From JACVRW01 sp963808545 (GTDB lineage Bacteria; Actinomycetota; Thermoleophilia; Solirubrobacterales; Thermoleophilaceae): 64,000 nucleotides of DNA. The DNA lies in contig CAWEGB010000007.1 in the NCBI GenBank assembly GCA_963808545.1, positions 124,001-188,000 on the forward strand. The letters are read 5' to 3'. Both the position numbers and the translations under genes were made by a program. Under the pieces are notes generated by a model. It did not search any database. It was not told the DNA's origin and was given only the letters and a program-made list of their open reading frames with translations. Of this stretch, positions 49,174-61,388 are shown piece by piece (within the stretch, counting starts at the first letter, position 1; the number at the start of each line of letters is the position of its first letter).

Positions 49174-52100
49174 CTACCGGATGACCCAGCGCGGTGGTGC
49201 CTCTCCGGGTGGGGCATAGGTGCAGAAACGGCCGGTGCGAATTGCGGAGTCGAGATGGCCCGCCAGCACCGGCGACTCCCGCTCGATCATCCTGATGGCG
49301 GTCCTGATCGCCTTGGTCACGCTCACGCGAGCCCGCTCGGCCGCCGACGACGAACGCCGCCCGCGACCACCCAGTCCGGCGGCCCGGGCGAGCTCCTCCA
49401 CCAGGGCATCGATCTCGAGCGCCAGCCGTTCCGCGCGCTCGTCGTCGGCGAACCGGCGCGCCTCCTCGAGGTCCTCGCGCAGCTCTTCGAGCCGGGCCCG
49501 GTACGCCTCCCGGGCTCGCGGGTCGAGCACCGGCCCCGCATCGGAGGGCGTGGACGGACGGAGGCCTTCGTCCAGCAGACCGGCGGGCCCGGCGCCGCCG
49601 GGCAGCCCTTCGGCCACGGCCACCAGCTCCAGCACGTGCAGGTCGGTGCCGGGGGCCGACGAGCATCGGCGCGATGTAGCGCAGGCCCTTCACGTCGCGC
49701 AGCCGCACGGTCTTGCCCTCGTAGGCGATGGTCCAGAAGTCGCCCTCTCTCACGAAGCGGGCCGCCGGCGCGGCCCTTCGGCGCTGCTGAGACCGGCCGT
49801 CGTCGCCAGTTTGGTCGACCCGCCGCAGCAGCCCCGCCAGGCCCAGCTCGTCGCCCAGCCGACTGTGCCTCCTCGAGCAGCCGCGCCGCGTAGTCGGCGC
49901 GCGAGGCGCTCGGGACGCGCGAGCAGGGCGTCCGCCCATTCCACCAGCACCCGCGCCTGGATAGCCTGGGCTCCGAGCCGCTCGCACTGCAACAGAGCGA
50001 GCTCGAAGTGACGCTCGGCCTCCTCCCAGCGCCCGAGCATCGCCGCCAGCATGGCCAGTCGCAGCGCCACCGGCCCAAAGGGCTGCTGGGTGAGGGTCAC
50101 GGCGTTGCGTTCCGCGTACGGGCTCAGAAGGTCGTAGAGCCAAGCGGCACGCTCCTCGTCACCGACGGTCACGCACGCCTCGGCCAGCGAGCAGAGGCGC
50201 AGCAGCCAGAGACCATCTCGCTCGATGTCCGCGAAGCCGCGGCTCGCGTGGCAGGCGATCTCGAGCCCCGCGGCCTTGCGATCTCCGCACTCGGCGGCCG
50301 CCAGCGCGTCGCGCCAGCGGGGAATCCAGAGGTAGCGCTCGCCGTGGTCCTCGATCTCGGGCCAGTAGTCGGCCAGCAAGCCCTGGGCCCAGCGGATCGC
50401 CATCAGTTGCGCGTAGGTGTAGACGTAGGAGGCGTACTCGCTCTGGCGAAGCCGCGCGATCCTCAGCGCCTCACGGGCGAGCCGCTCGGCATCGTCGAAG
50501 CGTCCGTCGAGCTCGGCGCGAATGACCTGCAGGCAGACGCCGTGCCAGCGATAGAAGGGCTGGCGGATGCGCTCGATCAGCTCCGTCATGGCCTGTATCT
50601 CGGCGGCGATGCCGGGCCCGTCGCAGAGCTCGAGCAGGCAGTGGAAGCGGGCGTTATGCGCCAGGAAGGCGAGCTCCTGGTTGTCGATGGCGAGCGCGGC
50701 GGCGAGCATCTCCTCCGCGTTGCGCAGGCGCTCGGAGATCATCTCGGGGGCGCCCAGGGCCCAGTGGCGGGAATGCAGCGCCGTGACCACCGCCTCCGGG
50801 TCGTCCAGGCGCCGGGCCATGGCCACCGCCTCGTCGCTGAGCTCGACCCGGCGCTCGACCTCGTTCGAGGGCGCCATCTCCACCGCCAGCCGGGCCAGCA
50901 CCCGGGCCCGAAGCGGACTGTCCTCCACCGGCAGCGCCGCCAGGGCCTCCTCGAGCAGGCCGATCCCGGTGGCGCCGGCTTCGAAGCGCGCGAACAGCAG
51001 GAAGCCACCCAGGCCGGTCACGTACCCCAGCGCTGCCTCGGCGAGCATCCCGCCGTCGTCCAGGCGCCGCGCCAGCTCGGCGGCCTCCTCGAAGCTGGCC
51101 CGGGCGGCGCGGGTGTCGCCGGCGCGCCAGCGGGCGTCGCCCAGCCGCAGCACGAGCTCGCAGCGACGCCGGCGCGAGCCCTCCTCGGTCGCGCCGAGGA
51201 GCCCGAGCGCGCGCTCGTAGTGCAGCCGTGCCTCCTCGTAGGCGAACAGGCTGGCGGCCCGGTGGCCCGCCAGGGCCAGATAGTCGATCGCAGCGCTCAC
51301 ATCGCCCACCGGCGCGGCCAGGGCCAGGTGATGGGCGATCTCCGACAGATGAGGGTCGAGGTCGGCCCGGTAGAGCTCCTCGAGCACCGCCCCGATGGTG
51401 CGGTGGAGCTCGAGGCGCCTTAACGGGCGCGAGGTCGTCGTAGAGGGTCTCCCGGACCAGCTCGTGCACGAACGAGTACTGGCGCGGCACCGCCGGATCC
51501 TCGGAGATCACTCCGGCTTCGGCCGCCTGGTCGAGGATCTCGAGCAGACGGCCCACATCCGTCCCGCTGGTGGCCTCCAGCACGCGGAAGTTGAACTCGC
51601 GCCCGATGACCGCCGCCACCAAGAGCACCGTTCGCGCGTCCTCGGACAGTCCCGCCAGGCGGCGGCGCAGCAGCGTCCGCACCTCCTCGGGAACGCGGAG
51701 CGCCGGGTCGGGGGCTCCGTTGCCTCCCAAGGGTCCGTCGTGGGCCACGAGACGCACGGCCTCGCCCAGGAAGAACGGGTTGCCGCCGCTGAGCACGTGC
51801 AGCTGGTGAGTGAGCGACCGGTCGGGCTCGGCGCCGGTCACGCCGGCGAGGTAGGCCTCGACGTCGTCGACGCTCAGGCCCGGTAGCGGCCGGCGGGTGG
51901 CCACGCGTGTGAGCTCGGCCAAGAGCTCCGTGTGCTCGTCCCCTCTCAGGTCACGGTCGCGGTAGGCGCCCACCACGAGCACCGGGGATCCCGCGATCGC
52001 CTCGCTCACGAACCGGAGCAGCACCAGCGAAGGGGCGTCTGCCGCGTGCAGATCGTCCAGCACCACCAGCAGGGGCCTGGACCCGGCAGCCTCGATCAGG

Positions 52101-52537
52101 AAGCGCGCCGTGGCGTCGAAGAGATGGAACCTGAGCGCCTCGGGGGTCGCCGACGAGCCGGCGCCCGCGGCCAGCCGCTCCAGGTCGCCGCCCAGCGAGC
52201 GCACCGCCTGGATCCATGGCCAGTACGCCGGCGCACCCCCCTGCTCCCAGCAGCGCCCCGGGGCGACCTGCCAGCCGTCCGCCGCGGCCTCCCGGGTCAG
52301 CTCCTGCATCAAGCGGGTCTTGCCGATGCCGGGCTCGCCGCTCAGCAGGAACAGGGCGCCACGCCCGGCGGTCGCCTCGGCGAGCCCGCTGCGGAGCTCG
52401 TGGAGCTCGGCGTCGCGTCCCACGAAGGGCCGTCCCAGGGCCCGCGACGGAGTGGTCGTGCCGGCCGGCTTCTCGACCATCGCGTACGAGTGAGTCTCTT
52501 TCACCGCCGGCCCTCTGTCCAGGCGGATCGCCACCAC
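49174..52537 (-). CDS. large AAA-ATPase/TPR regulatory protein, broken by four +1 frameshifts
   Basis: Five frames join into one protein of about 1,119 residues. The N-terminal STAND-type ATPase has G-E-P-G-I-G-K-T and L-L-V-V-L-D-D-L-H. A long TPR-like helical region follows. The C-terminal domain has F-W-T-I-A-Y-E-G-K-T-V-R-L-R-D-V-K-G-L-R-Y and S-V-T-K-A-I-R-T-A-I, which is common in actinobacterial regulators of this kind. Breaks lie near 51420, 49900, 49864 and 49650. Each is cured by removing one base, and removal of four restores the length exactly (3,360 bases). ATG 52480 is an alternative start. Either a decaying gene or, more likely, insertion errors. Confidence 0.75.
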
Positions 52538-52604
52538 GCGACCCTATGGCCCGGGACCGGGTGCCTACGTGAGCATGGTCACGCTTCCGCGCGCCGCCGA
52601 AACG

Positions 52605-52632
52605 ACTGAGGCCCGCTTTCGCGGGCCTCAGT
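52605..52632 (-). terminator. intrinsic terminator of clpC
   Basis: Perfect 12-base stem (ACTGAGGCCCGC / GCGGGCCTCAGT) with a TTTC loop, starting five bases after the clpC stop. In the clpC direction it is followed by a short T run (CGTTT), so it should end transcription from the right. Its symmetry may also help stop the divergent side. Confidence 0.85.
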
Positions 52633-52637
52633 TCAGG

Positions 52638-55265
<2,628 letters not shown>

Positions 55266-55475
55266 GGCTGCTCTCTTATCTGTCGGGAACAACGGGGCGG
55301 AGTGGTTGCCCGTTCTACCCACTGAATCGGCAGGTCGGGCCGATCGAATGAGAGGTACCGGGTTCCACCGACCCGCTTTGAGCGAGTTTACCAATGGTCG
55401 GACCGGCACTTTTCGGCTTCATGAAGCCCTAAAACCTGCGTGTTCCGCCGGATTCGACGCTAGGCTGGCCGACCG

Positions 55476-55940
55476 ATGGGGAGGCCTGGCACAACGGCGC
55501 GCGTGACTCTTGCCGTGTTCGCGCTGGCAGCCGGCCCGGGTTTCACGGCCTGCGGCGACGATGATGCCGACGCTTTCAAGGAGGACTACAACGCCGCGGT
55601 CAAGCCGCTTGCGCAGGCGAACTCCGAGGTCTCCGGCGCCATCGAGGGCGAGGCGGACCGGTCGAACGCGGCGATCGCCAAGCAGTTCGAGAACCTGGCG
55701 CAGAAGAGCCGGCAGACGCGTGAAAACCTCGCCGCCCTTGATCCGCCAGAGGACGCCAAGGACGCCTACGAGGAGTTGCTGGCCGCTGTCGAGAAGGGCA
55801 CCAAGGACCTGCGCGCGGTGGCCGAGGCGGCGAATGACTCAGATCCCGAGGCGGCCAGAGCGGCGCAGGACTCGCTCGAGTCGTCGGCCGAGGAGATCAA
55901 GCAGGCCGAGACCGCCCTCCAGAGGGCCGTAGACGGCTAG
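55476..55940 (+). CDS. small helical lipoprotein
   Basis: 154 residues from ATG 55476. The leader ends at F-T-A-C-G-D-D-D, an acceptable lipobox. The mature part is almost entirely predicted helix with heptad-like Ala/Glu/Lys (N-S-E-V-S-G-A-I-E-G-E, A-L-D-P-P-E-D-A-K-D-A-Y). It is divergent from clpC and its stop overlaps the convergent lysS by four bases. Function unknown. Confidence 0.7.
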   Translation: MGRPGTTARVTLAVFALAAGPGFTACGDDDADAFKEDYNAAVKPLAQANSEVSGAIEGEADRSNAAIAKQFENLAQKSRQTRENLAALDPPEDAKDAYEELLAAVEKGTKDLRAVAEAANDSDPEAARAAQDSLESSAEEIKQAETALQRAVDG

Positions 55941-57322
55941 GAGCGCATCGCCGGGAACAGCACGACCTCGCGGATCGAGGTTCGCCCGCTCATCAGCATC
56001 ACCAGCCGGTCGATCCCGATGCCGATGCCCCCGGTGGGGGGCATGCCGTGCTCCAGGGCCGACACGTAGTCCTCGTCGTACGGCTGGGTCTCCTCGTCGC
56101 CGGCCGCCTGATCGACGCGCTGCTGTTCGAAGCGCGCGCGCTGTTCGTCGGGATCGTTCAGCTCGGTGAAGGCGTTGGCGAACTCCATGCCGCCGGCGAA
56201 GGCCTCGAAGCGCTCGACCAGTCCTTCCTCCGAACGGTGGTCCTTGGCGAACGGCGACAGCTCCTTCGGGTAGTCCATGACGAACGTGGGGCTCTGTAGC
56301 TCGGGCTCCACGTGCTTCGACAGCAGGTCGTCCACGCGCTTGGCCCAGGTGCCCTCCCCGGGCAGCTCCGCGTCTTCGGTGATGTCGATCCCGGTCTTCT
56401 CGCGAATGGCCTCGCGCAGGGTCAGGCGAGGCCAGGGCGCCGAGAAGTCGATCGGGCCGTCGTAGCCCACCTCACCGGCCACGAAGGCGATCAGGCCCTC
56501 GAGGCGCTCCGCGATGTCGCGGTAGTCCGCGTAGGCCTCGTACCACTCGAGCATCGTGAACTCGGGGTTGTGCTTGTGGGACACGCCCTCGTTGCGAAAG
56601 TCCTTGCCGATCTCGTAGACCCGTTCCAGCCCACCGACTATGAGGCGCTTGAGGTAGAGCTCGTCGGCGATGCGCAGGAACAGATCGCGGTCGAGGGCGT
56701 TGTGGTGCGTCGTGAACGGGCGGGCCAGAGCGCCTCCGTACAGCGGCTGGAGCACCGGGGTCTCCACCTCCAGGAAGTCCCGCTCGTCCAGCCAGCGGCG
56801 AATCGCACGCACGATCCGCGAGCGCAGGATGAACAGCTCCCGGCTCTCCTCGTTGGCGATCAGGTCGAGCTCGCGGTGGCGGTAGCGCGTCTCCACGTCC
56901 TCGAGCCCGTGGAACTTCTCCGGCGGCGCGCGCAGTGACTTGGCCAGCAGCGTCCAGCCCGTGGCCCGCAGGCTCAGCTCGCCGCGTCTCGACTTGAAGG
57001 CCGTCCCGTCCACGCCGATCAGGTCGCCCAGGTCGAGCGAGGTGAGGGTGTCGAACGCCTTCTCACCCAGCACGTCGCGCTTGGCGTGGACCTGCAGCTT
57101 GCCGCTGCGGTCGACGACGTCGATGAAGGCCGCTCCGCCATGCCCGCGGCGGGCGGTCATGCGACCGGCGATCCGGTAGGCGGAGTCGGTCTCGGCTCCG
57201 TCCTCGAGGCCGTCGTGCTCGGCGTGTACGTCCGAGATCGGCGTGACCCCGCCGAACGCGTGCGGGAAGGGATCGATCCCCTGCTCGCGCAGGCGCTCGA
57301 GCTTCGCCCGGCGGTCGTCCAC
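55937..57322 (-). CDS. lysS: lysyl-tRNA synthetase, class II
   Basis: 461 residues from GTG 57322. The OB-fold anticodon domain covers about 45-140. Class II motifs follow: motif 2 in F-R-N-E-G-V-S-H-K-H-N-P-E-F-T and motif 3 in G-I-G-I-G-I-D-R-L. The bacterial LysS M-P-P-T-G-G and N-A-F-T-E-L-N-D segments are also present. The N-terminus is shorter than in E. coli. It follows greA by 24 bases, a common actinobacterial pairing. Confidence 0.96.
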   Translation of the reverse strand: MDDRRAKLERLREQGIDPFPHAFGGVTPISDVHAEHDGLEDGAETDSAYRIAGRMTARRGHGGAAFIDVVDRSGKLQVHAKRDVLGEKAFDTLTSLDLGDLIGVDGTAFKSRRGELSLRATGWTLLAKSLRAPPEKFHGLEDVETRYRHRELDLIANEESRELFILRSRIVRAIRRWLDERDFLEVETPVLQPLYGGALARPFTTHHNALDRDLFLRIADELYLKRLIVGGLERVYEIGKDFRNEGVSHKHNPEFTMLEWYEAYADYRDIAERLEGLIAFVAGEVGYDGPIDFSAPWPRLTLREAIREKTGIDITEDAELPGEGTWAKRVDDLLSKHVEPELQSPTFVMDYPKELSPFAKDHRSEEGLVERFEAFAGGMEFANAFTELNDPDEQRARFEQQRVDQAAGDEETQPYDEDYVSALEHGMPPTGGIGIGIDRLVMLMSGRTSIREVVLFPAMRS

Positions 57323-57346
57323 GGGCGGGGAACACTAGCGGGCCAG

Positions 57347-57829
57347 CTAGCGCTCGATCTTGGTGATCTTCAGCTTGCGGGCCGGGCCGCGCGGCACGGG
57401 GACCGTGACGGTCTCGCCGCGCTTGTGCCCGAGCAGGGCCTTGCCGACCGGCGACTCATTGGACAGCTTGTTGTTCGAGGGGTCGGCCTCGGCGGAGCCG
57501 ACCAGCTTGAACTTGGTCGACTTCTCGGTCTTCTGGTCCTTGACGTGCACGGTGGCGCCCACTCCGACGACGTCGGTGTCGACCGACTTGGAGTCGATGA
57601 CCCGGGCGCTCGCAAGCCGCTCCTCGAGATCGGAGATCTGCTTCTCGAGCATCGCCTGCTCGTTCTTGGCGTCGTCGTACTCGGAGTTCTCGGAGATGTC
57701 ACCGAACTCGCGAGCCTCCTTGATCCGCTCGGCCACCTCGCGACGACGCTCGCCACGCAGGAAGTCGATGCGGGTCCTGAGCTCCTCGAGACCCTCTTTG
57801 GTGAGAACTGTGTCGCGTGCGATCGCCAT
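57347..57829 (-). CDS. greA: transcription elongation factor GreA
   Basis: 160 residues. The N-terminal coiled coil carries G-D-I-S-E-N-S-E-Y-D-D-A-K, the acidic tip loop that drives transcript cleavage in stalled RNA polymerase. The C-terminal FKBP-like domain has S-P-V-G-K-A-L-L-G-H-K-R-G. Length is normal. Confidence 0.96.
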   Translation of the reverse strand: MAIARDTVLTKEGLEELRTRIDFLRGERRREVAERIKEAREFGDISENSEYDDAKNEQAMLEKQISDLEERLASARVIDSKSVDTDVVGVGATVHVKDQKTEKSTKFKLVGSAEADPSNNKLSNESPVGKALLGHKRGETVTVPVPRGPARKLKITKIER

Positions 57830-57894
57830 AGAAAAAAGCCTCCGTGTCCGTCCGGAGGGACGCGCAGTCTAGCAAGGGGCTCTACGGCGCCAGT

Positions 57895-58941
57895 TCAGGC
57901 TGCCAGCGGGCTCTGGTGACCTGCCACCGCCCCCCACAGCTCACGTGCGCGGGCCGTGGTCGGGGGTGTGACGAGGGGCTCGCGCTGACGCCGTGTCAGG
58001 CCGAGGCGCTCGGCGTACCAGGGGTAGAACTTGCGCAGGTAACGGCCCGCCCGATCGGCCCCCAGATGGTCCTCGGCGCAGCCGATGACCCACATCAGCT
58101 CTGCCGCCACCTCGGCTGCCGTGGGCTCGCCCGCGTAGGCGCCCGTGAGCCGCCCGAAGCGCCATGGGTCGCCCAGCGCGCCGCGGGCCAGCATCACCGC
58201 GGCCGCCCCGCTCTCGTCGAAGGCTCGTAGCGTGCGGTCGTCGCTCGACAGGCCTCCCGAGAGCATCACCGGCACGGGAAGCGACTCCACCAGCTCGCGG
58301 GCCAGCGCGTAGTCCGGCTCGCCCGCGTGCTGCTGGGAGGCGTGGCGAGGATGGAACGCGATGCCCGCCACGCCGGCCTCGTCGGCGAGCCGGCGGGCCA
58401 GGGTCACTCCCTCGCGGCCGCCGGGCACCAGGCCGGGACGCAGCTTCACCGTCACCGGAAGCCCGCTGCCCTCGTGCGCCGCCCGGGCGAGGGCCACCGC
58501 CCGGTCCTGGTCCTCGAGCAGCGCCGAGCCGGCCCCGGTCTTCATCACCTTCCGCACCGGGCAGCCCATGTTGAGATCGATCAGCTGAGCGCCCGCTCCG
58601 GCCACCATGGATGCCGCCTCGCGCATCACGCCCGGGTCGTGGCCGAACAGCTGCATCGACACCGGGTGCTCGTCGGGATGGATTCGCAGGAACTCCCTGA
58701 CGGTGCGCTCGTTGCCGTGGGCGAGCCCGAAGCTGGAGACCATCTCGGAGACCACCAGGCCCGCCCCGAAGCGCTTGGCCTGCAGGCGCACGAACCAGTT
58801 GCCGATCCCGGCCAGCGGAGCGAGCACCACGCGGTTGGCGAGCGGAACGCCGCCGAGGGTCCAGGGGTCGGTGAGGGTGCGCATCGCGAGCGTCAACCGT
58901 AGCTCAGCATCCGGTGTGGGCTTGGGGATCTGAGCATCCAT
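57895..58941 (-). CDS. dus: tRNA-dihydrouridine synthase
   Basis: 348 residues from ATG 58941; ATG 58884 (M-R-T-L-T-D) would remove 19 poorly conserved residues and is equally possible. FMN-barrel motifs: L-A-P-L-A-G-I-G-N, S-E-M-V-S-S, I-D-L-N-M-G-C-P-V-R-K-V-M-K (catalytic Cys), and H-P-R-H-A-S-Q-Q-H, where DusB-type enzymes have H-x-R. The enzyme reduces uridines in the tRNA D-loop. It lies in the large minus-strand operon, 89 bases after coaX. Confidence 0.92.
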   Translation of the reverse strand: MDAQIPKPTPDAELRLTLAMRTLTDPWTLGGVPLANRVVLAPLAGIGNWFVRLQAKRFGAGLVVSEMVSSFGLAHGNERTVREFLRIHPDEHPVSMQLFGHDPGVMREAASMVAGAGAQLIDLNMGCPVRKVMKTGAGSALLEDQDRAVALARAAHEGSGLPVTVKLRPGLVPGGREGVTLARRLADEAGVAGIAFHPRHASQQHAGEPDYALARELVESLPVPVMLSGGLSSDDRTLRAFDESGAAAVMLARGALGDPWRFGRLTGAYAGEPTAAEVAAELMWVIGCAEDHLGADRAGRYLRKFYPWYAERLGLTRRQREPLVTPPTTARARELWGAVAGHQSPLAA

Positions 58942-59030
58942 GTGGTGCTCGAAGCCCCAAGGCCCGGGCGGGCGCGGCGCCTCCTGGCCGCCGCAGGGCT
59001 CGTTACGCCTCAGCACCTCGGCGTGACGAC

Positions 59031-59798
59031 TCAGCTCCGGTTTCGCTCCCAGATCAGCTTCAGGCCGCGCAGGGTCAGCAGGTCGTCGACCTCGTCGACC
59101 TGGTCGCAGAAGGGAGTGATCGCCGCGGCGTAGCCACCCGTGGCGATCGTCGTGGCCTCCTCGCCGAGCTCTTCGCGCAGGCGGCCCAGGATTCCGTCGA
59201 CCTGGCCGGCATAGCCGTAGACGACGCCGGACTGGATCGCCTCCTCGGTGCCCTTCCCGATCGCGTGCTTGGGGCGCTCGATCTCCACGCGCGGCAGCCG
59301 GGCGGCCCGGGCGGCCAGCGCCTCCAGGGAGATCTCGATCCCCGGTGAGATGACCCCGCCCAGGTACTCGCCGGCCGACGAGACCACGTCGTAGTTGATC
59401 GCCGTGCCGAAGTCCACGGCGATGCACGCTCCCCCCACGTGCTCGTAAGCCGCGATCGCGTTGGTGAGGCGATCCGCGCCGAGCTCCTGCGGGCGGTCGA
59501 TGCGGATCGGCATGCCCGTCTTCATAGACGAGCCCACCAGGGCCCCCTCACCCGAGAAGTAGCGGGCGATCATCTGGTCGTACTCGTGAGCGAGCGTCGG
59601 CACCACCGACGAGACGATCACCCCCTCGGCGTCCGCCAGGCGCAGACTCCGCAGCCCCAGCAGGCCGGCCAGCACGGTGGCCAGCTCGTCGGCGGTGGCG
59701 AAGCGGACCGTGGCGAAGCGCCAGTGCTCCACGAGCTCGTCCTCGCGGAACATGCCCACGTGGGTCTGGGTGTTGCCGACGTCGATGGCGAGCAGCAC
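59031..59798 (-). CDS. coaX: type III pantothenate kinase
   Basis: 255 residues from GTG 59798. The ASKHA-fold motifs are L-A-I-D-V-G-N-T-Q-T-H, G-A-D-R-L-T-N-A-I-A, V-D-F-G-T-A-I-N-Y and G-G-V-I-S-P-G. It makes phosphopantothenate, the first step of CoA synthesis, and is insensitive to CoA feedback. Its place in a fatty-acid operon fits the CoA and ACP demand. Confidence 0.94.
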   Translation of the reverse strand: MLLAIDVGNTQTHVGMFREDELVEHWRFATVRFATADELATVLAGLLGLRSLRLADAEGVIVSSVVPTLAHEYDQMIARYFSGEGALVGSSMKTGMPIRIDRPQELGADRLTNAIAAYEHVGGACIAVDFGTAINYDVVSSAGEYLGGVISPGIEISLEALAARAARLPRVEIERPKHAIGKGTEEAIQSGVVYGYAGQVDGILGRLREELGEEATTIATGGYAAAITPFCDQVDEVDDLLTLRGLKLIWERNRS

Positions 59799-59808
59799 GG
59801 CCCGGCGA

Positions 59809-60093
59809 TTATCGCCCGAGCGGTGAGCCGATGCGCACGAGGTTGCCGTCGGCGTCGACGAGCGCGAACTCCCGCAGGCCGTAGCCGGTGTCCTCGGGCG
59901 ACCCGTGCAGGCGCGGGATTCCCTCGGCGGGAAGACCCACCGAAGCGAACGCGGCGAACAGCGCGTCCGCGTCGTCAACGTACAGATAACAGCCCGAATC
60001 CGACCGCCACGGATCCAAAGAGGCAGAGAAGAAGAAGTGCAGCGAGACGCCCTCCCGGGCCAGGATCAGGTACTCACCCGGCCAGAGCCCCAC
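59809..60093 (-). CDS. short VOC (glyoxalase/bleomycin-resistance) domain protein
   Basis: 94 residues from GTG 60093. The sequence L-H-F-F-F-S-A, G-C-Y-L-Y-V-D-D-A-D-A-L and E-F-A-L-V-D-A-D-G-N-L-V-R-I-G fits the second part of a VOC fold. The normal first strand and helix (A-x-x-F-Y-x-x-x-L-G-F) are missing, so it is N-terminally short. No frame upstream supplies them cleanly. It may be a truncated copy, or a dimer that uses a shared fold. It starts 30 bases after fabI. Confidence 0.6.
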   Translation of the reverse strand: MGLWPGEYLILAREGVSLHFFFSASLDPWRSDSGCYLYVDDADALFAAFASVGLPAEGIPRLHGSPEDTGYGLREFALVDADGNLVRIGSPLGR

Positions 60094-60123
60094 GCGAACC
60101 CAAGACCGGCGCGACCGACCAGG

Positions 60124-60900
60124 TCACGACGAAGACAGCGGCGCGCCCATCGCGTGGAAGCCGCCGTCCACGTGCAGGATCTCGCCCGACACCGCGCGGG
60201 ACAGATCCGACAGCAGAAACAGCACGGCGTCGGCCACGGCGGACGGATCGCCCGTGTCCCACCCCATCGGTGCCTGCTTCTCCCACAGGGAAGCCAGCTC
60301 GTCGAACCCCGGAATCCCGCCGGCCGCCGGCGTGTCCACGGGGCCGGCGGACACGAGGTTCACCCGCACCCCCGACGGCCCCAGGTCGCGCGCCAGATAG
60401 CGCGAGACCGACTCGAGGGCCGCCTTGGCCACGCCCATCCAGTCGTACACCGGCCAGGCCACGGTGGCGTCGAAGTCCATTCCCACGAGCGAGCCGCCGC
60501 CGTCCATCAGGGGCGCGACGGTCTCGGCCAGCGCCTTGAACGAATAGGCGCTCGTGCGGAAGGCCACCTCGGCAGATTCCGGGGGCGCGCTCATGAAGTT
60601 GCCGCCCAGGGCGTCGCCCGGGGCGAACGCGATGGCGTGCAGCGCGCCGTCGAGCCCTCCCCAGCGCGATTTGAGCTCGTCCCCCAGCGCCTCGAAGTCC
60701 TCGGGGTTGTTCACGTCCAGCTCGAGCACATCGGGAGGATCGGGGAGCCGCGCAGCCGAGCGCTCGGTCATCCGCCGCGTGCGCCCGAAGCCGGTGAGCA
60801 CGATCTCGGCGCCGGCCTCCTGGGCGCGCTCGGCCACGGCATAGGCGATGCTGCCCTTGGTGAGCACCCCCGTGATCAGGAGGCGCTTGCCGTCGAGCAT
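60124..60900 (-). CDS. fabI: enoyl-[acyl-carrier-protein] reductase, InhA-like
   Basis: 258 residues. The short-chain dehydrogenase fold has I-T-G-V-L-T-K-G-S-I-A near the start and the catalytic Y-D-W-M-G-V-A-K, which is the InhA-type Y-x6-K. D-F-D-A-T-V-A-W-P also matches actinobacterial InhA. It performs the last reduction of FAS II elongation using NADH. The start shares a base with the maoC stop (TGATG). Confidence 0.95.
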   Translation of the reverse strand: MLDGKRLLITGVLTKGSIAYAVAERAQEAGAEIVLTGFGRTRRMTERSAARLPDPPDVLELDVNNPEDFEALGDELKSRWGGLDGALHAIAFAPGDALGGNFMSAPPESAEVAFRTSAYSFKALAETVAPLMDGGGSLVGMDFDATVAWPVYDWMGVAKAALESVSRYLARDLGPSGVRVNLVSAGPVDTPAAGGIPGFDELASLWEKQAPMGWDTGDPSAVADAVLFLLSDLSRAVSGEILHVDGGFHAMGAPLSSS

Positions 60901-61388
60901 CAGATCAGGACGGGCTGGGTGTCCGCCGGCCGCTCTTCCACGAGCGGCATGGTGTCACGTCGCCAGACGAGCTCGATGGTCGCCCGCGCGACGAGCTTCG
61001 AACGCTGGTTGACGATGCGCCAGCGGGTCTCCACCAAACCGTGGCCCTCGTCGAGCACGGTCGTGCCCGTGATCTCGCCCTCCACGTGCAGCGTGTCGCC
61101 GATCTTCACCGGCTGCTTGAACACGGCGTCGCCCACGCGTCGCAGCGCGACGATGCGGTCGGGATCGAAGGGCATCAGGCCCGAGGCGTAGGAGAGCACC
61201 AGCAGGCCGTGGGCGATGCGCTCGCCGAAGCGGCTGCCGGCGGCCCACTCGGCGTCGGTGTGCTGAGGATGGGTGTCTCCGGTGAGGGTCGCGAAGGCGG
61301 TGATGTCGGCCTCGCCGATCGTGCGCCCGCGGGTCACGTAGCGCTCGCCGACGGTGAGCGCGTCGAAGTCCTTCTCGAAGGTGGTCAC
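60900..61388 (-). CDS. MaoC-like hydratase/dehydratase
   Basis: 162 residues from GTG 61388, overlapping the SGNH gene stop (GTGA). Hot-dog fold motifs: T-G-D-T-H-P-Q-H-T-D, with the catalytic D/H pair, and R-I-A-H-G-L-L. Such enzymes hydrate or dehydrate 3-hydroxyacyl-CoA or -ACP. Directly before fabI, it may act as the beta-hydroxyacyl-ACP dehydratase of this operon, in place of FabZ/HadAB. Confidence 0.9.
   Translation of the reverse strand: MTTFEKDFDALTVGERYVTRGRTIGEADITAFATLTGDTHPQHTDAEWAAGSRFGERIAHGLLVLSYASGLMPFDPDRIVALRRVGDAVFKQPVKIGDTLHVEGEITGTTVLDEGHGLVETRWRIVNQRSKLVARATIELVWRRDTMPLVEERPADTQPVLI

Noticed and set aside
55380..55405. TTTACCAATGGTCGG upstream of clpC as a motif copy
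   Set aside because: The centre is one base short compared with GTACCAATTGGTAC and clpC has no link to the C1 genes.
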